The notes under the pieces: generated by a model
The model's input: the letters and a program-made list of their open reading frames with translations, nothing else
Told to the model about the DNA's origin: nothing
Databases searched by the model: none
Assembly: GCA_029216955.1 (NCBI GenBank)
Contig: JANAVB010005597.1
Location: 44,513,466-44,577,465, forward strand
Reading direction: 5' to 3'
Length of the DNA: 64,000 bases
From: Iris pallida
Lineage: Eukaryota > Streptophyta > Magnoliopsida > Asparagales > Iridaceae
Program-made: the position numbers and the translations under genes
In this document: positions 1 through 10,298 of the stretch, one piece after another
Layout of the letters: each line of letters begins with the position of its first letter
Position numbering within the stretch: position 1 is the first letter of the stretch

Positions 1-1157
1 GCTGGTTTGGGCAAAGCAAGTAAAGTGATCTCCCGAGGTGGAAGACGCCCCAGGACTGTAGGCCGAACCCAGCTTCGTGCCACGTAACCTCTCAAGGAAC
101 TCCGATCAAGCGGGGTTATTTCAGCCAGGTGATGCTCTCCTCCTTCTTCCGCCAGATTTGCTTTGTGGCCGCCCCTTCGACCAGCATATCCTCCTCTACC
201 ACCACGTCGGCCTCTACGACCCCGTCCTCGATCAGTAGACTGATTGCGCAAGAGTTTTGGACAAAATTGGATGTAATGTCCGGAGTCACCACAATTGTGA
301 CAAACACCACCCATAGATGGAGGTTGATTGAAGGCAGCAAGGGCAGACTTTTCAACCGCAGCTGGCTCCCCCTGGGAGGAGCCCTTGTTGGGCATCAACT
401 TCAGTCGAGCTTTTTCCTGTGTCATAACAGTTATAGCTTCTTCCAAGGTCGGGAGCGTGGGTTGGAACAGGAGGATATTCCGTCGCTGCTCAAATACAGG
501 GTGTAGTCCCTTCAGGAATTTCATCATACGCTGCCGGAAAATATAAGCCAGGAATGTCTGAAAGTACTTTGGGAAAGCTGGTTCGACTTGTGCATCTTCT
601 ATCCCAAGAGGATCATAATGATCCAGATCAGACCAATACTTCTTCAACAGGGTCGCGTACTCAGAGATGGTACGGTCGTCTTGGGCCACCCTATCGAGTT
701 CATCTTGTAGTTGAAAGACTCGCATAGGATTGCCGGAGCCGGAGTACATATCTTTGAGAGTCTGCCATATATCAGCAGCAGCCTCCATAGCCTCGACATT
801 GCCCGACACCTGGTCGGTTAAAGAGGCAGTCAACCACCCAGCCACGACGTTGTTGACAATCTCCCACACAGCAAACTCCTTGGTGGAGTGATCGGCTGGC
901 GCCTTGGATTGGCCAGTGACATAGCCAACCAAGCCACGTCCCTTCAGTGTCCGCATCGCCTACCGCGATCACTTCAAGTAGTTGGAAGTTCTTTCCAACT
1001 TCGTCTCCAGTTTCTCCAGCTTCTCCATTTTGTAAGGCGACGGATCCACATCAGTATGGATCACACGTGGGGTTACCTCGGTTAATCTCTTGGATAAGAT
1101 ATCATCAACCAAGGCCTTCATCTCATCGGCCGTCAGTTTGCCACTGATCGAATCCAT
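1..1157 (-). pseudogene. Ty1/copia gag, partial at window edge
   Basis: Gag of a copia-type LTR retrotransposon, the nucleocapsid/capsid protein that packages element RNA. Reading leftward from the ATG at 1157, the frame meets TGA and TAG near 966 and 957, the first replacing the Trp of the conserved NYL-W-SR motif. From the ATG at 956 it is then open to base 1 (319 codons, read codon by codon). Visible parts in order: copia-like N-terminal motif; UBN2-type gag with DIWQTL and LKKYW; one CX2CX4HX4C zinc knuckle at 261-302 (CHNCGDSGH...C); then an arginine/glycine-rich RGG-type tail. Pol would lie left of the window. The LTR and primer site at 2097-2241 are in the right place to be its 5' end. 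The two early stops make it defective unless translation starts at 956. Confidence 0.85.
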
Positions 1158-1179
1158 GGCGTCTTCAACTGTGAACTCA

Positions 1180-1265
1180 ATTCGTCGTCTTCTTCGTCGT
1201 CGTCGGAGGCTGCAACTGACCCAATGTCGTCGTTTTCGTCGTCTTCGTCGTCGACGTCGTCTTCT
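1180..1265. repeat. GTC/GTT-rich trinucleotide tract
   Basis: Imperfect cgtcgt/cttcgt triplets just upstream of the gag start. On the minus strand they read as GAC/GAA-rich and encode acidic residues in one frame. This is low-complexity leader sequence of the copia element, with no separate function visible. Confidence 0.6.
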
Positions 1266-1525
1266 TCAATGCCAGAGACTTTACTAATGCGCTACTAACT
1301 TGGCCAGCACCGGCGCGCGCATGTAAAGTGAACACGTCAGGACACCAGAGAAGACATGATCAGTCTCTACATAGATCCCGATGTGAAGAAGGAATGACAA
1401 ATAAAGCATTTGTTAGTTCCAAACGGCGTAAGCACGGAACAGAGTTGGTCTAAATAAAGATTTGACAGCCATCTCTATTCGAAATACGCTATTTTTTTTA
1501 TTTTATTTTTTTTTGTTAAAAGCTA

Positions 1526-1602
1526 GGGTTAGGGTTTGATGGGGCTGCTAGGTCTAGGGTTAGGATTTCCATGGCAAAAAAACTAGGGTTAGGGTTAGGG
1601 TT
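1526..1602. repeat. Interstitial telomere-like repeats
   Basis: Several TTAGGG/TAGGG units (AACCCTA on the minus strand), including two consecutive units at about 1588-1600. They lie in the leader between the primer-binding site and gag. Short AACCCTA runs are common as telo-box elements in plant 5' leaders, and nothing suggests a true telomere here. Confidence 0.7.
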
Positions 1603-1617
1603 TGATGGGGCTGCTGC

Positions 1618-2045
1618 GGGAGAGGGGGGGTCGGGGGGGGGGGGGTTCTGCAGGGGGGTCGGGGGTGGGAGGTTCTGGTCGGGGGGGGAGGGGTCGGGGT
1701 GGGGGGGGGGTTTGGCTATGGACGGGTGGGGGGGGGGTCGGCAGGAGTGGTGGAGGGGGGTTGCTGCTATGGGCGGGTGGGGGGGGGTCGAGAGGGGGGG
1801 GGGTCGGCTCGGTTGGAGTGGCTAGGGTGGTGCTGCTGTAGGCGGCGGAGGGGGGGGGGGTCGGCTCGGTTGGAGTGGCTAGGGGGGTGCTGCTGTGGGC
1901 GGCGGAGGGGGGGTCGGCAGGAGTGGTGGAGGCGGCGGGTGCTGAAGTAGGGTGGGCGGCGGGTGCTGGAGGAAGGGTGGGCGGGTAAGGGGGGTCGGGA
2001 GGGGGGGTTCGGCTAGGGTGGAGCGGCTAGGGGGGGGGGTCGGCG
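1618..2045. repeat. G-rich degenerate minisatellite in retrotransposon leader
   Basis: About 430 bp dominated by runs of 5-10 G separated by short units such as GTCGG, GAGTGG and GCTGCTG. The phrase GGTCGGCTCGGTTGGAGTGG recurs near 1800 and 1860. The minus strand is equally C-rich and belongs to the putative 5' leader of the copia element. Glycine-rich ORFs here are by-products of the repeat. The dense G runs could form G-quadruplexes (inference). Confidence 0.75.
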
Positions 2046-2091
2046 AGAGAGAGAGAGAATTTTTTTTTTTGTGTGGAGAGAGAGAGAGAGA
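2044..2091. repeat. GA microsatellites
   Basis: Two short GA runs (2044-2058 and about 2075-2091) separated by a T-rich stretch, next to the primer-binding site. Confidence 0.8.
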
Positions 2092-2096
2092 GTTAT

Positions 2097-2109
2097 GGCT
2101 CTGATGCCA
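2097..2109 (-). other. Primer-binding site (initiator tRNA-Met type)
   Basis: On the minus strand this reads TGGCATCAGAGCC, one mismatch from the TGGTATCAGAGCC complement of the 3' end of plant initiator tRNA-Met. It directly abuts the CA end of the LTR at 2110, the position expected for priming minus-strand DNA synthesis. Confidence 0.75.
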
Positions 2110-2241
2110 TGTAGAAAATAATGGTTGGATAATTTTATTGATGGACTACTTCGCTACTTATAGGGAGTCTAGCTCCTCTACATACTACATATTCCGATGT
2201 GGGACTAAAAGTCCCTTATTGATTCTCAACATATTTTAACA
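2110..2241 (-). repeat. 5' LTR of minus-strand copia element (132 bp)
   Basis: On the minus strand the segment begins TGTTAAAATATG and ends TTTTCTACA, with TG...CA termini. It contains the CCCACATCGG motif common in plant copia LTRs, a TATA-like CTATAAGTAG and an AATAAA polyadenylation signal near the end. It abuts a primer-binding site. The partner LTR and target duplication lie outside the window, so the outer boundary rests on the TG terminus only. At 132 bp it is short. Confidence 0.6.
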
Positions 2242-3417
2242 TAGGGAGCCAAATGAGCATATAATAGAAGGAGCCCACAATCATAATTTGAGATTAGGAA
2301 GGTAATGCAACAATAACTCATTAGTAGACCGAGCTATTGTTAATGGGCCTGGGTTGTGTGTTCGGGATGAACACAGGATACCCAGATCCGTTAGGAGACC
2401 TAACCCTAATTTCTCCTCATGGTCCCTACCGTAGCCTTATATATATCCTCTATTCTCTGGCCGCCAAATGATCATAAGAACTAAGAAGCTTTCTCTAAAT
2501 TCGTGATCCACGTAAGGAGAGATAGAAGGGGCTGCCAAAGAGAAGAAAATGTTAGGAGATCGTCGCCCATACAACGTCCAACCCGAGGAAGGAATACGTG
2601 CAGAAAATCTTGGTGTCATAACTGCTTGAGATTACTAGTAACTGTTGTCTTCTTTCCACCGCAGGTATAATTCGTGAACCAAAGTTTTCGCCTATGAAGG
2701 GTTAGAACACATTTATATCTGTTCAACTTTCTATCAATTAATACGCACATCAAACCAGGGTCATGGGACTATTATGTCTGTTTAACTTTCCATCGATGGT
2801 ACTATTATGTCTACAGAACAAGAAAATAGTGATGACTCAACTTGTTAAATCGGTTATGTTAACCATTCTTACCTTAAACATTAACATAATCGGTTATGTT
2901 AACCATTCTGAAGCATTACATAGTCTTTAATTAGTTAATTCTTGAGACAACCTATACTTGTGGCTTGGCTCATTTGTTAATTAAAACTTTATCTTCATCA
3001 GGTTTGGAGTTGAAATTGTTCTCATAGTTCCATTACTAACTCTTGCTTACTTTAACCATGTCAAACTTATGGCTTGGCTCATTTGTTAAAGCTTATGGCT
3101 TGGCTCATTATTATGATTCTAATTTAGATTTTGTTTATATGCAGTACAATTTGTTTGAATATATAAAACTTAGTACATCGGTCCATAATACATGTGCTAG
3201 CTGTGGAGTTAGATTTTCTTTTTATGATGAGTTCAATCATCATTTGTAAGTAGATGAATATTTAGAGCTATTTAAACCTTGCCCAGAATATACTCGACTG
3301 ACTTGGCATATGCATTTGTAGGGAATTGATGGTAGATAACGGTCTTATTATAATAGAAACAAAACAGTCAAATACTAACAATGTGTTTTTAATTGGCTGC
3401 AGGAATTCTCGATGAAT
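2242..3417. other. Unassigned AT-rich region, possibly CACTA interior
   Basis: No gene recognised. It contains small direct repeats: CGGTTATGTTAACCATTCT at about 2857 and 2891, and GGCTTGGCTCATTTGTTAA at about 2963 and 3071. A 68-codon plus-strand ORF (3043-3249) with a CX2C motif resembles no family I know. The segment may be the inside of the CACTA element whose right end is at 4100, but no left terminus was found. Confidence 0.4.
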
Positions 3418-3510
3418 GATGGTTTGTGAAGCTGCGGGCATCGGTTTCGATGGTTTGTGAAGCTGCGGGCTTCGGTTGCGATATGGTTTGTTAAGGTGCG
3501 GGCTTCCGTT
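3418..3510. repeat. Short tandem repeat, about 31-34-bp units
   Basis: Three imperfect copies of a unit starting ATGGTTTGTGAAGCTGCGGG, at about 3418, 3452 and 3484. Such arrays often flank the subterminal region of CACTA transposons. That link is inferred from position only. Confidence 0.6.
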
Positions 3511-3756
3511 AAGGGTATTTTGTTGTATTGTGGAACTTTAGTTAATATGAAATGGGGTTGGTATATCATGTACAATTGTGATCTGTGAACAAAATTTATC
3601 TTTTTGTTGGTTATTGAACAAAAGAACTGGTTGAATGTAAGAACATGTTTGTTTTGTTAATATAAAATGTGCATGTAAATTATTTGATGTTTGTGAGAGA
3701 TTCTAGAATTTATATTATGCAGTTCTGGATTTGATATTATACGTGAATCTCGTAAC

Positions 3757-4100
3757 GTCGGCAACGTAAATGGAATTGATAAAGTGGGTCTTTTGACGGC
3801 TAAGAAACGTCAACAAAAAGAGAATCTATGTTGACGGTCATTAACCGTCAGCTAGGCTAGCGTCAGAAAAAGTATGCACCAATATTGACGGTCTAAAACT
3901 GGGTTTAGTTGACGGCTAAAATCTGTCAACTAAATCAATTTTAGTTGACGGCTAAAATTCGTCAACTAAAGTCATTCAGCAACCGTCAACTAAAGTGGAG
4001 ACTTTTGTTGACAATGGCCTAGCTGACGGAAGGGAAACTTTCAACTAAACCCTTTGGTGATGGAGAAAAACCGTCACCAAAAGTCATTTTTCTTGTAGTA
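3757..4100 (-). mobile_element. CACTA (En/Spm) transposon end with subterminal repeats
   Basis: The right end reads, on the minus strand, TACTACAAGAAAAATGAC. This is the canonical CACTACAAGAAAAA terminal motif with C changed to T at the first base. Inward of it lie about ten copies of TTGACGG/CCGTCAA in both orientations (such as GTTGACGGCTAAAAT), the arrangement to which the element's TNPA-like protein binds in characterised En/Spm elements. No transposase frame and no matching left terminus were found, so this is an end fragment or a non-autonomous copy. Confidence 0.75.
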
Positions 4101-4355
4101 TTTTCGGGCCGGACTCGTGCTAGGCTGGGCCGGCCTTGCCTAATTGACAGATCTACTTGGTAGGAGGCTCAACTACCTGCATCTATGGCTCTATAAATGA
4201 ATGCGTCCTCCATAATCTCTTCAATAGAATAGTGCAAGGTTTCTTCAAGATGCAAATTGATCTCTAAAAAAACCCTTTTGCCACCGATCTCACTCGAACT
4301 TAGCAATTGTCCATCAACTATATGATCTTCTTATTAAAGATTCATTTGGTTCCAA
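4101..4355. other. Flank with diverged duplicate at 5.54 kb
   Basis: No gene. The stretch 4190-4260 (CTCTTCAATAGAATAGTGCAAGG...) resembles 5540-5610, so the two sides of the deleted copia element share a degraded repeat. This may be part of an older LTR. Confidence 0.35.
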
Positions 4356-4630
4356 TGATAAAGATATTTGACCATAAATGTCAATATTAAAATTTTATTA
4401 CATTGTAATCAATAGGAGCCTAATTTGGAGTATTAGAAGATTTGTAGGAAATTAATTACCTACTATATATTGGTAGTTACCTATTCTATAGACATTACTA
4501 TAGGAGATTAATTATCTACTATAGATTGATAGTTACATATTCTAGATTAGTTATACTGTATATATTCAGTTTGATTCAACATAATGAATGTGCCATAATT
4601 TTCCAATATTACTCTCTCACAAATTCATCA
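4356..4630 (+). repeat. Left LTR of deleted copia element
   Basis: 275 bp, beginning TGATAAAGATATTTGACC and ending AAATTCATCA directly before the primer-binding site. Pairs with 5018-5295. Confidence 0.8.
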
Positions 4631-5017
4631 TGGTATCAGAGAAACAAAGGACTATGGCTCGCTCTTCCACCGAGGCCGAGTACTGAGCTATAGCTACCAC
4701 AACTGTAGAAATTTATTGGATTTGTTCTCTACTCATCGAGCTTCATGGTTTTAGACCTCAATAACCATTTATCAACTGTGATAACATTGGTGCAACAAAT
4801 CTGTGCTCAAATACGATATTCCACTCTCTCATGAAACATGTTGCTCTTTACTATCACTTCATTCGGGAACAAGTTCAAGGAGGTTCTCATCGAGTTGTCC
4901 ATCTTTCCTTTGCTGATCAGCTAGCTGATGCGCTCACCAAATCTCTTTTCCGCTCTTGCTTCCAACAATTGCGCACAAGATTAGAATCACCTCATGGTAC
5001 TCCATCTTGCAGGGACA
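4631..5017 (+). pseudogene. Copia RNase H C-terminal remnant
   Basis: The only coding relic inside the deleted element. Motifs in order: ARSSTEAEY, with the next codon a stop; EIYWICSLLIELHG; CDN with a following I-GATNL; the MKHV...YYHFIRE block; and FADQLADALTK. These are the closing motifs of copia RNase H. Gag, protease, integrase and RT are absent, so it must be non-autonomous. Confidence 0.8.
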
Positions 5018-5295
5018 TGATAAAAATATTTGACCATAAATGTCAATATCTAGAATTTTATTACATTGTAATCAGTAGGATCCTGATTTCGAGTATTAGG
5101 AGATTTGTAGTAAATTAATTACCTACTATATATTGGTATTTACCTATTCTAGAGGCATTATTGTAGTAGATTAATTATCTACTATAGATTCGTAGTTATC
5201 TATTCTAGATTGGTTGTATTGTATATATTTGGTTTAATTCAACATAGTGAATATGCTACAATTCTCAATATTATTTTTTTCTCTCAAATTCATCA
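5018..5295 (+). repeat. Right LTR of deleted copia element
   Basis: 278 bp, beginning TGATAAAAATATTTGACC and ending AAATTCATCA. Differences from the left LTR are spread over its length, which indicates an old insertion. Confidence 0.8.
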
Positions 5296-6429
5296 TTTAA
5301 TGCATGGGTCTCCCTCCTTTAAGTAGGCCGACCAACACCCAAGTGTTGTTCAACACATTGGAGACAATCTCATCAATAATAGTTTCTACTTTCTTCCTTA
5401 ATAAAATATTATTGACCTTCATCACCTTATCATATGTTAGTGGGTCTTCTTTCGCGCACTAGATAACAAAATTATCTCCGAACGCCTTTGTTTACTTTTC
5501 GCTCGATTTGATGGAGGCTATACTACCGACTCTAGCTCTATACATGTACCCTCCATGAAGAGATCTCTTCAATAGCATCCTGTAAGGTTTCTTCAAGTGT
5601 AACTTCTTTGAAGTTAGCATCTCGATCATGAACATCGAGTTCCGCTCTGCTTGACACCGCGCCCCCACATAGGTGGGTGTTTGAAATGAAACACAAAAAC
5701 CGTTCCCCCAAGCGAAAAAGCTGCGAGAGAACCAAAGACAAACACATGAACCAAATGGACAAAAGCACACAGAACCAAAAAAACGCAGACACATCAATTT
5801 TTACATGGAAAACCCTTGCTAACCCTTGCTAAAAAACTACGTGACGATGAGAGTTCAATCCTGAAAAACTCCGCTATTGGAATAAGAAAGGACACCGACT
5901 CCTTATAGACTTCTCACTGATTCAAATCGAATCACCACAACTACTTGAAAGAAGAAAACCTGATCACAGAGTCCGAAGAATAAGAGATGACTTGAAAAAT
6001 TACCCTAAACGACATCTTCTTCATAATAGCCTCTAATCTCCCTTTTTGTTCTCAAAAGTTGCTGTAACTCTTCATCAATGTTTTATGGATTTGGGTTAAA
6101 AATATCGTATATATAACCCCTCAATCCCGCATCCAAACTGGACTATTAGATTTGATCAAACGGTGTATAAAACATCCAAGAACTCGCACAGTCCCGAGAA
6201 AACCGAGTTCAGACAAAACTCTGGTTTTTCATGCTAGCACATTTGTAGCCCAAGGGGACTGAACTCGTACCAAATTTTTTTCTAGGCCGGATTCGGTCCG
6301 AGTTCTGTCCGAACTCTGTGCGAATTCCTCCTAGGCCTGGGCATAATCACCTGCTTTGATACTCTGAGTTTCTCCAATTCGCGAATGACACTCGTCACAC
6401 TTTTCGAACTTCTTCGACACAAGGATGGC
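5296..6429. other. Degraded SIRE-type LTR-like sequence
   Basis: No intact gene. The 6185-6335 part carries the imperfect GAGTTCGG...CGAACTC palindromes (GGATTCGGTCCGAGTT, TCCGAACTCTGTGCG) that recur in the SIRE-type LTRs at 16.8, 22.0, 40.9 and 49.5 kb. The stretch 5820-5900 has the LTR-like ATGGAAAACCC/GGACACCG context. Boundaries could not be set. Confidence 0.45.
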
Positions 6430-6850
6430 ACTCGTCACACATCAGGATATGTGTTCACCTTTGTTTCGGACATATTTAGTTGGTTTTCAAAGAAGCAAAA
6501 TTTTGTTGCATAGTCCTCCGTAGAGGTAGAATATGTAGCAGCTGCTTTGGCAATCCCTCAAGCAATATATATATGGTTGATAAGAATACTGGAAGATGTT
6601 ACAACAACAAGGTTCGAAACTGTTTTGCGACAACAAGTCAGCTATTGTTATAGCAAAAAATTATGTATTTCATAGCAAAACAAAACGCATTGTTATCAAG
6701 CACTTTTATCCAAGATGCAATAGAAGATGGAGAAGTGCAGCTGAACTTTTACAGTCCGAGGAGCAACTAGCTGTTACAAGAGCAGCACATAAGGGGAGTG
6801 AACTTAATTTGCAGTATGTTAATGTCGTCTGTCACTTGACCTCAAGTTAA
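6430..6850 (+). pseudogene. Copia RNase H fragment
   Basis: Plus-strand remnant of a copia RNase H domain. It shows GYVFTFVSDIFSWFSKKQNFVA, a stop, SSVEVEYVAAALAIPQAIYIWL, then after a frameshift DNKSAIVIAKN and FHSKTKR (listed here as separate motifs). The order matches the catalytic DNxSA block of the family. Stops and frameshifts show it is dead. The rest of the element was not found and its left neighbour is LTR-like debris. Confidence 0.75.
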
Positions 6851-7299
6851 GTTAAATTTGTAAGCTAGGGTTAGTTTGTGTAACTTGAGTATAGAAAATA
6901 GAAATACTTATTCAAAGGACAGATTGAACAAATATCTTTTTTGTACTTAACTATGTAGAGGAAGAAGAAACATGAAAATAGAAAGATATATATAATATTA
7001 TGGTGTGTTCTCTTTTGATTGTATGTGCTCTCGGCTCGCCAACAGTACAGCTTGTGCTCTTAACGAAGCCTTGGCATAGCTGCTCTTATTTAGGATGGGA
7101 TCTTAAAAGCCTTGGGCATAGTTGCTCTTTGAAGATGGGAATTTGAAATGTAGCATACTTAACATATGCGCAAGAAAAGACTCCCAAGCTCTGATACCAC
7201 ATTTTTTGAAGGTGGTAGGGCAATTTACTAAGATAAGCAAGATTGTTGAAGAACTAGGGATAGAAAAAATGGACTGGCTAGAGAGAGTTACTTGTAGCG
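6851..7299. other. Intergenic with short direct duplication
   Basis: No gene. AAGCCTTGGCATAGCTGCTCTT (split: AAGCCTTGGCATAG / CTGCTCTT) at about 7064 is repeated with changes at about 7109, each followed by GATGGGA. CTCTGATACCACA at 7189-7201 resembles a reversed tRNA-Met primer site but has no LTR end beside it. Confidence 0.5.
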
Positions 7300-7310
7300 G
7301 AAAAAATATT

Positions 7311-7707
7311 AAAAATACTATTTAGCTTCCAAAATATTTGGGTGATGTCATATTCCATTATGTGGCATATCATATGGTTGCTGACATGACAACTAACATG
7401 ACAAAATTTAACATTATAATTTAATATTAAAATCAAAAGTAATATTAAATTAACATGATAATTAACATTAAGATTAACCTTAATATTAAAATTAACCTTA
7501 ACACTAATATTAATATTAACATTAGAACTAATATAAACATTACCATTACCATTAACATTAATATTAACATTAACATTAAAAAAATTGGATAATTAATTTT
7601 TTTGGGTTAAAATTTGTCACATCAGCTGTTATGTCAGCTGTCATGTCAGATACCACGTAATAGAAGATGTCATCACCCAAATATTTTGGAAGCAAAATAG
7701 CATAATT
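7311..7707. mobile_element. Mutator-type MITE with 11-bp target duplication
   Basis: 397-bp non-coding element. Its arms are inverted: CTTCCAAAATATTTGGGTGATG at about 7325 (split: CTTCCAAAAT / ATTTGGGTGATG) has its reverse complement at about 7670-7692. Similarity extends about 105 bp inward and outward to the ends. The direct repeat GAAAAAATATT occurs exactly at 7300-7310 and 7708-7718, immediately outside the arms. Long terminal inverted repeats with a 9-11-bp duplication are the mark of Mutator-like elements. The centre is an AT-rich run of AACATTAAT-type units with no ORF. Confidence 0.8.
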
Positions 7708-7718
7708 GAAAAAATATT

Positions 7719-9929
7719 GATGATGCAATATATCTTTCTTTTTTATCAATAGCACATGAATCATAGAATATTACTTCGAGATGCATGCACCATGTTCTTG
7801 GCAAAGAGTGTCATCAAAATTCTTTTTTCCTGCAATTGCGCCGATTTTCTCTCTTCAAAAGATGACTGAAACATTTCTGGTTGATATAATACTCACAATC
7901 GAGTCAGTAAACAGGAAGATTCTTTTGCAAAGGCATTTCTGTTCCTAAAACAGTATGATTCTCTAGTTGACTTTGACAACCTAATTAATTAATGAATACA
8001 AAAGTTGTATATACGTTTCATACAATTCATTTAATCTCATTTAGTTTCTTTTCATTACATTAATTATTGAGTAATACTTGCTAACAGTTTCTTCTTATCA
8101 TAATTCTCGTTAAGTTCTTTTACTAAAGATATAGTGTTTCCAATTGTTCATCACTGTGCTGGCAGAAAATAACCGAACTCTAAGAGCATCATTAGTAAGG
8201 CTCATCCCATTTTCTAGATTCTAGATTTAGAATATAGGAGTTCATTTTGTACAATAGTAAGTTTCATCCCTAATTTCAATTTCTACAATTTCGGTCTCAC
8301 CCCGTAGGTGCCAAGGGATGGGCCTCCCAATTTCTAAATTCTAGATTGTAGAAACTGATTTTGTAAAAAAGTAAGTATTCATTTGGAGCTCAACTTTCTA
8401 GATTCTAAACTTTACATATTTTTTGCCACATTAATTTTTTACCACACAATCTTTGGGACCATAGTTTACTTTATCATTTCCTGCTATTTTCGTACAAATC
8501 CAACCCTTTCTATATTTACATGTTTTTTGAACTTTTCGGCCCTAAATTGTATTTAAGAGTCTCAACTACTATTAATGTCCTAAAACACCCCAGCTGGGGC
8601 CGAAACCCGACATGCCAGAGTAGTACTGGCAGTAGTTACTATCTATACACATAATAGAAATACATATGGAGATCAAAACAGTAGAAAACTAGTCAAGTGA
8701 CAGAGGTTGCTAGCATTAACTTATATAATCCAGAAATTTTTTTGTGGCGATAGTAAAATTTAGAATAATCAACTGCAGAGAAAAAAAACATTTGCAAAAT
8801 TGCAAACAGCAAGTTGGAGTGGCAAAATTTGTACAAATTCCGCCAACGGGACGGAGTATGTGCATAATTTTTTTCTTTTCTGAAACTTTTGTATATAAGT
8901 TTTTTATATTTTCATAATTTATATATAAGTCTATTTTTAATTTCATTAATTCGAAATGGAGTCTCATTTTTCGTGCGGAACTTGGATTGCGACTAAACCT
9001 TTATCGTTGTATCCGCAACATCGAACTAATCATGTGAAGATGTTTTCAGCAAGTTCTCAGACCATTTTCTAGAGCGCCACTCACAAACCCAACGAAGGAC
9101 GTTTCGAAAAAGTGTCGCAAATTTTGTTTAAATACTCTCACAAGAACAGTTCGTCGTTACAACGACATAGGTTTTCTTCGCGATCCTAGGTTCGCACGTA
9201 TAGATTTGAGCTCGTATAGATGTGGTAAAATTAAAAATAGACTTATATGTAAATCATAAAAATATAAAAAAAAACTATATGCAAAAAAGTCAAAAAAATA
9301 AAATATATTAACGTCAAATAGTCTGGCGGACTGTTCCTTTGGTTCACAATTTTATTTTAAAAAAAAATTACAACTAATTACTTTAAATTATATTTACGCT
9401 ACAGAAAGTTTTCTGATATATAGTCTCCTGGTCGGAAAGTTATGCTAATTTGGAAGCCTAAACAAATTATATAATTAGTTTTGGTGCTGTTATTGGCACT
9501 CCTAAAATGTCATTCTGCACTTATTTTAATTTTCTATAATTCAAATTTCAAATCTATCCATGTATTAAATTTGACATTAATTTGTATATGCAAGAAGGGA
9601 GAAGCCCAAAATGATATTTTAAAAGTGCTAATAATGTGAATGCAGAAATATATTTAAAATTTGAATAATAATAATAAAAAAAGTATAACATAAAATTTTA
9701 TAAGTGTCAATAACAACATTCATTAGCTTACCATTGGGCACTGAGTTTGATTTCTCTCCTCTTATAAGAGAGATTTTATTGTCAGAGTATTTTAAGCTAC
9801 TGATGAGTGTGAAATGATTGTTATCATACGATAGCCTCGTGATAGTACTGTTGTCGTTGGAGGATCATTTGACTATGATCCAAATTCCAAACCATTACAA
9901 TTAACACTGCTACTTTGTCCGTCGTTGGG
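7719..9929. other. AT-rich intergenic or intronic DNA
   Basis: No coding region supported. TTTCTAGATTCTAGA-type motifs recur at about 8210-8410 and could be a short foldback element (GAGCATCATTAGTAAGGC at the left resembles hAT-type MITE starts), but its ends are unclear. Separate inverted repeat at 8880-9292. Confidence 0.5.
8880..9292. repeat. Inverted repeat, about 63-bp arms
   Basis: Arm 8880-8942 (ending TAAGTCTATTTTTAATTT) is the reverse complement, with small gaps, of 9227-9292 (AAAATTAAAAATAGACTTA...). The spacer is about 285 bp with no ORF. The structure fits a foldback/MITE-like element. No target duplication identified. Confidence 0.6.
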
Positions 9930-10298
9930 TGATTGCACTGGCCTATAGCCATGTGGCACGTAGCCATTCACCCCTGGTCCGGAATAGACTGTGGAGAGTC
10001 CGTGACTGGCCGTCACGCGGACGCCGGCCAGCACGATCTCCACCGGAACAAAATATTATTTTCGTTATTATTATGTGAACTAATAAGTATTTGTTTCTGG
10101 GACGAGGGGAGAGTTTGCCTTCCCCCGTGAAAGAAGGGAGTCTCGGTCCACTCTTTTCCTCGTAAAACTGTACGTACTTGAACACAGAAAAGCACAGCCT
10201 AGCAGAGTAAAGTTTTGAAACCCTAACAAGCAATAAATAACAAGAGCTAGTTACTTCTTCCTCGTAATTAAATTCCACGGCTTTGAGAGATTAATTAC

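Larger units (their letters stand above)
4356..5295 (+). mobile_element. Internally deleted Ty1/copia element (940 bp)
   Basis: Complete in structure but with most of its coding region gone. Left LTR 4356-4630, primer-binding site TGGTATCAGAG from 4631, RNase H remnant, purine-rich GCAGGGACA, right LTR 5018-5295. The LTRs are clearly homologous along their whole length, with TG...CA ends. The flanking 5-mers TCCAA and TTTAA could be a target duplication changed by two C-to-T transitions, but this is unproven. At under 1 kb with terminal LTRs it resembles TRIM elements, yet it keeps a pol fragment showing descent from an autonomous copia. Confidence 0.8.

Noticed and set aside
1571..1950. Glycine-rich ORFs
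   Set aside because: Products of the G-run minisatellite; all frames read Gly/Arg/Val.
2437..2619. 60-codon minus-strand ORF
   Set aside because: No family resemblance; position next to an LTR suggests leader sequence.
7189..7201. Reversed tRNA-Met primer-site-like motif
   Set aside because: No LTR terminus next to it and no paired LTR; a chance match is likely.
8580..8700. Possible gypsy LTR start (TAAAACACCCCAGC)
   Set aside because: Resembles TGTAACACCCC-type LTR ends, but no TG terminus, partner end or target duplication was found.
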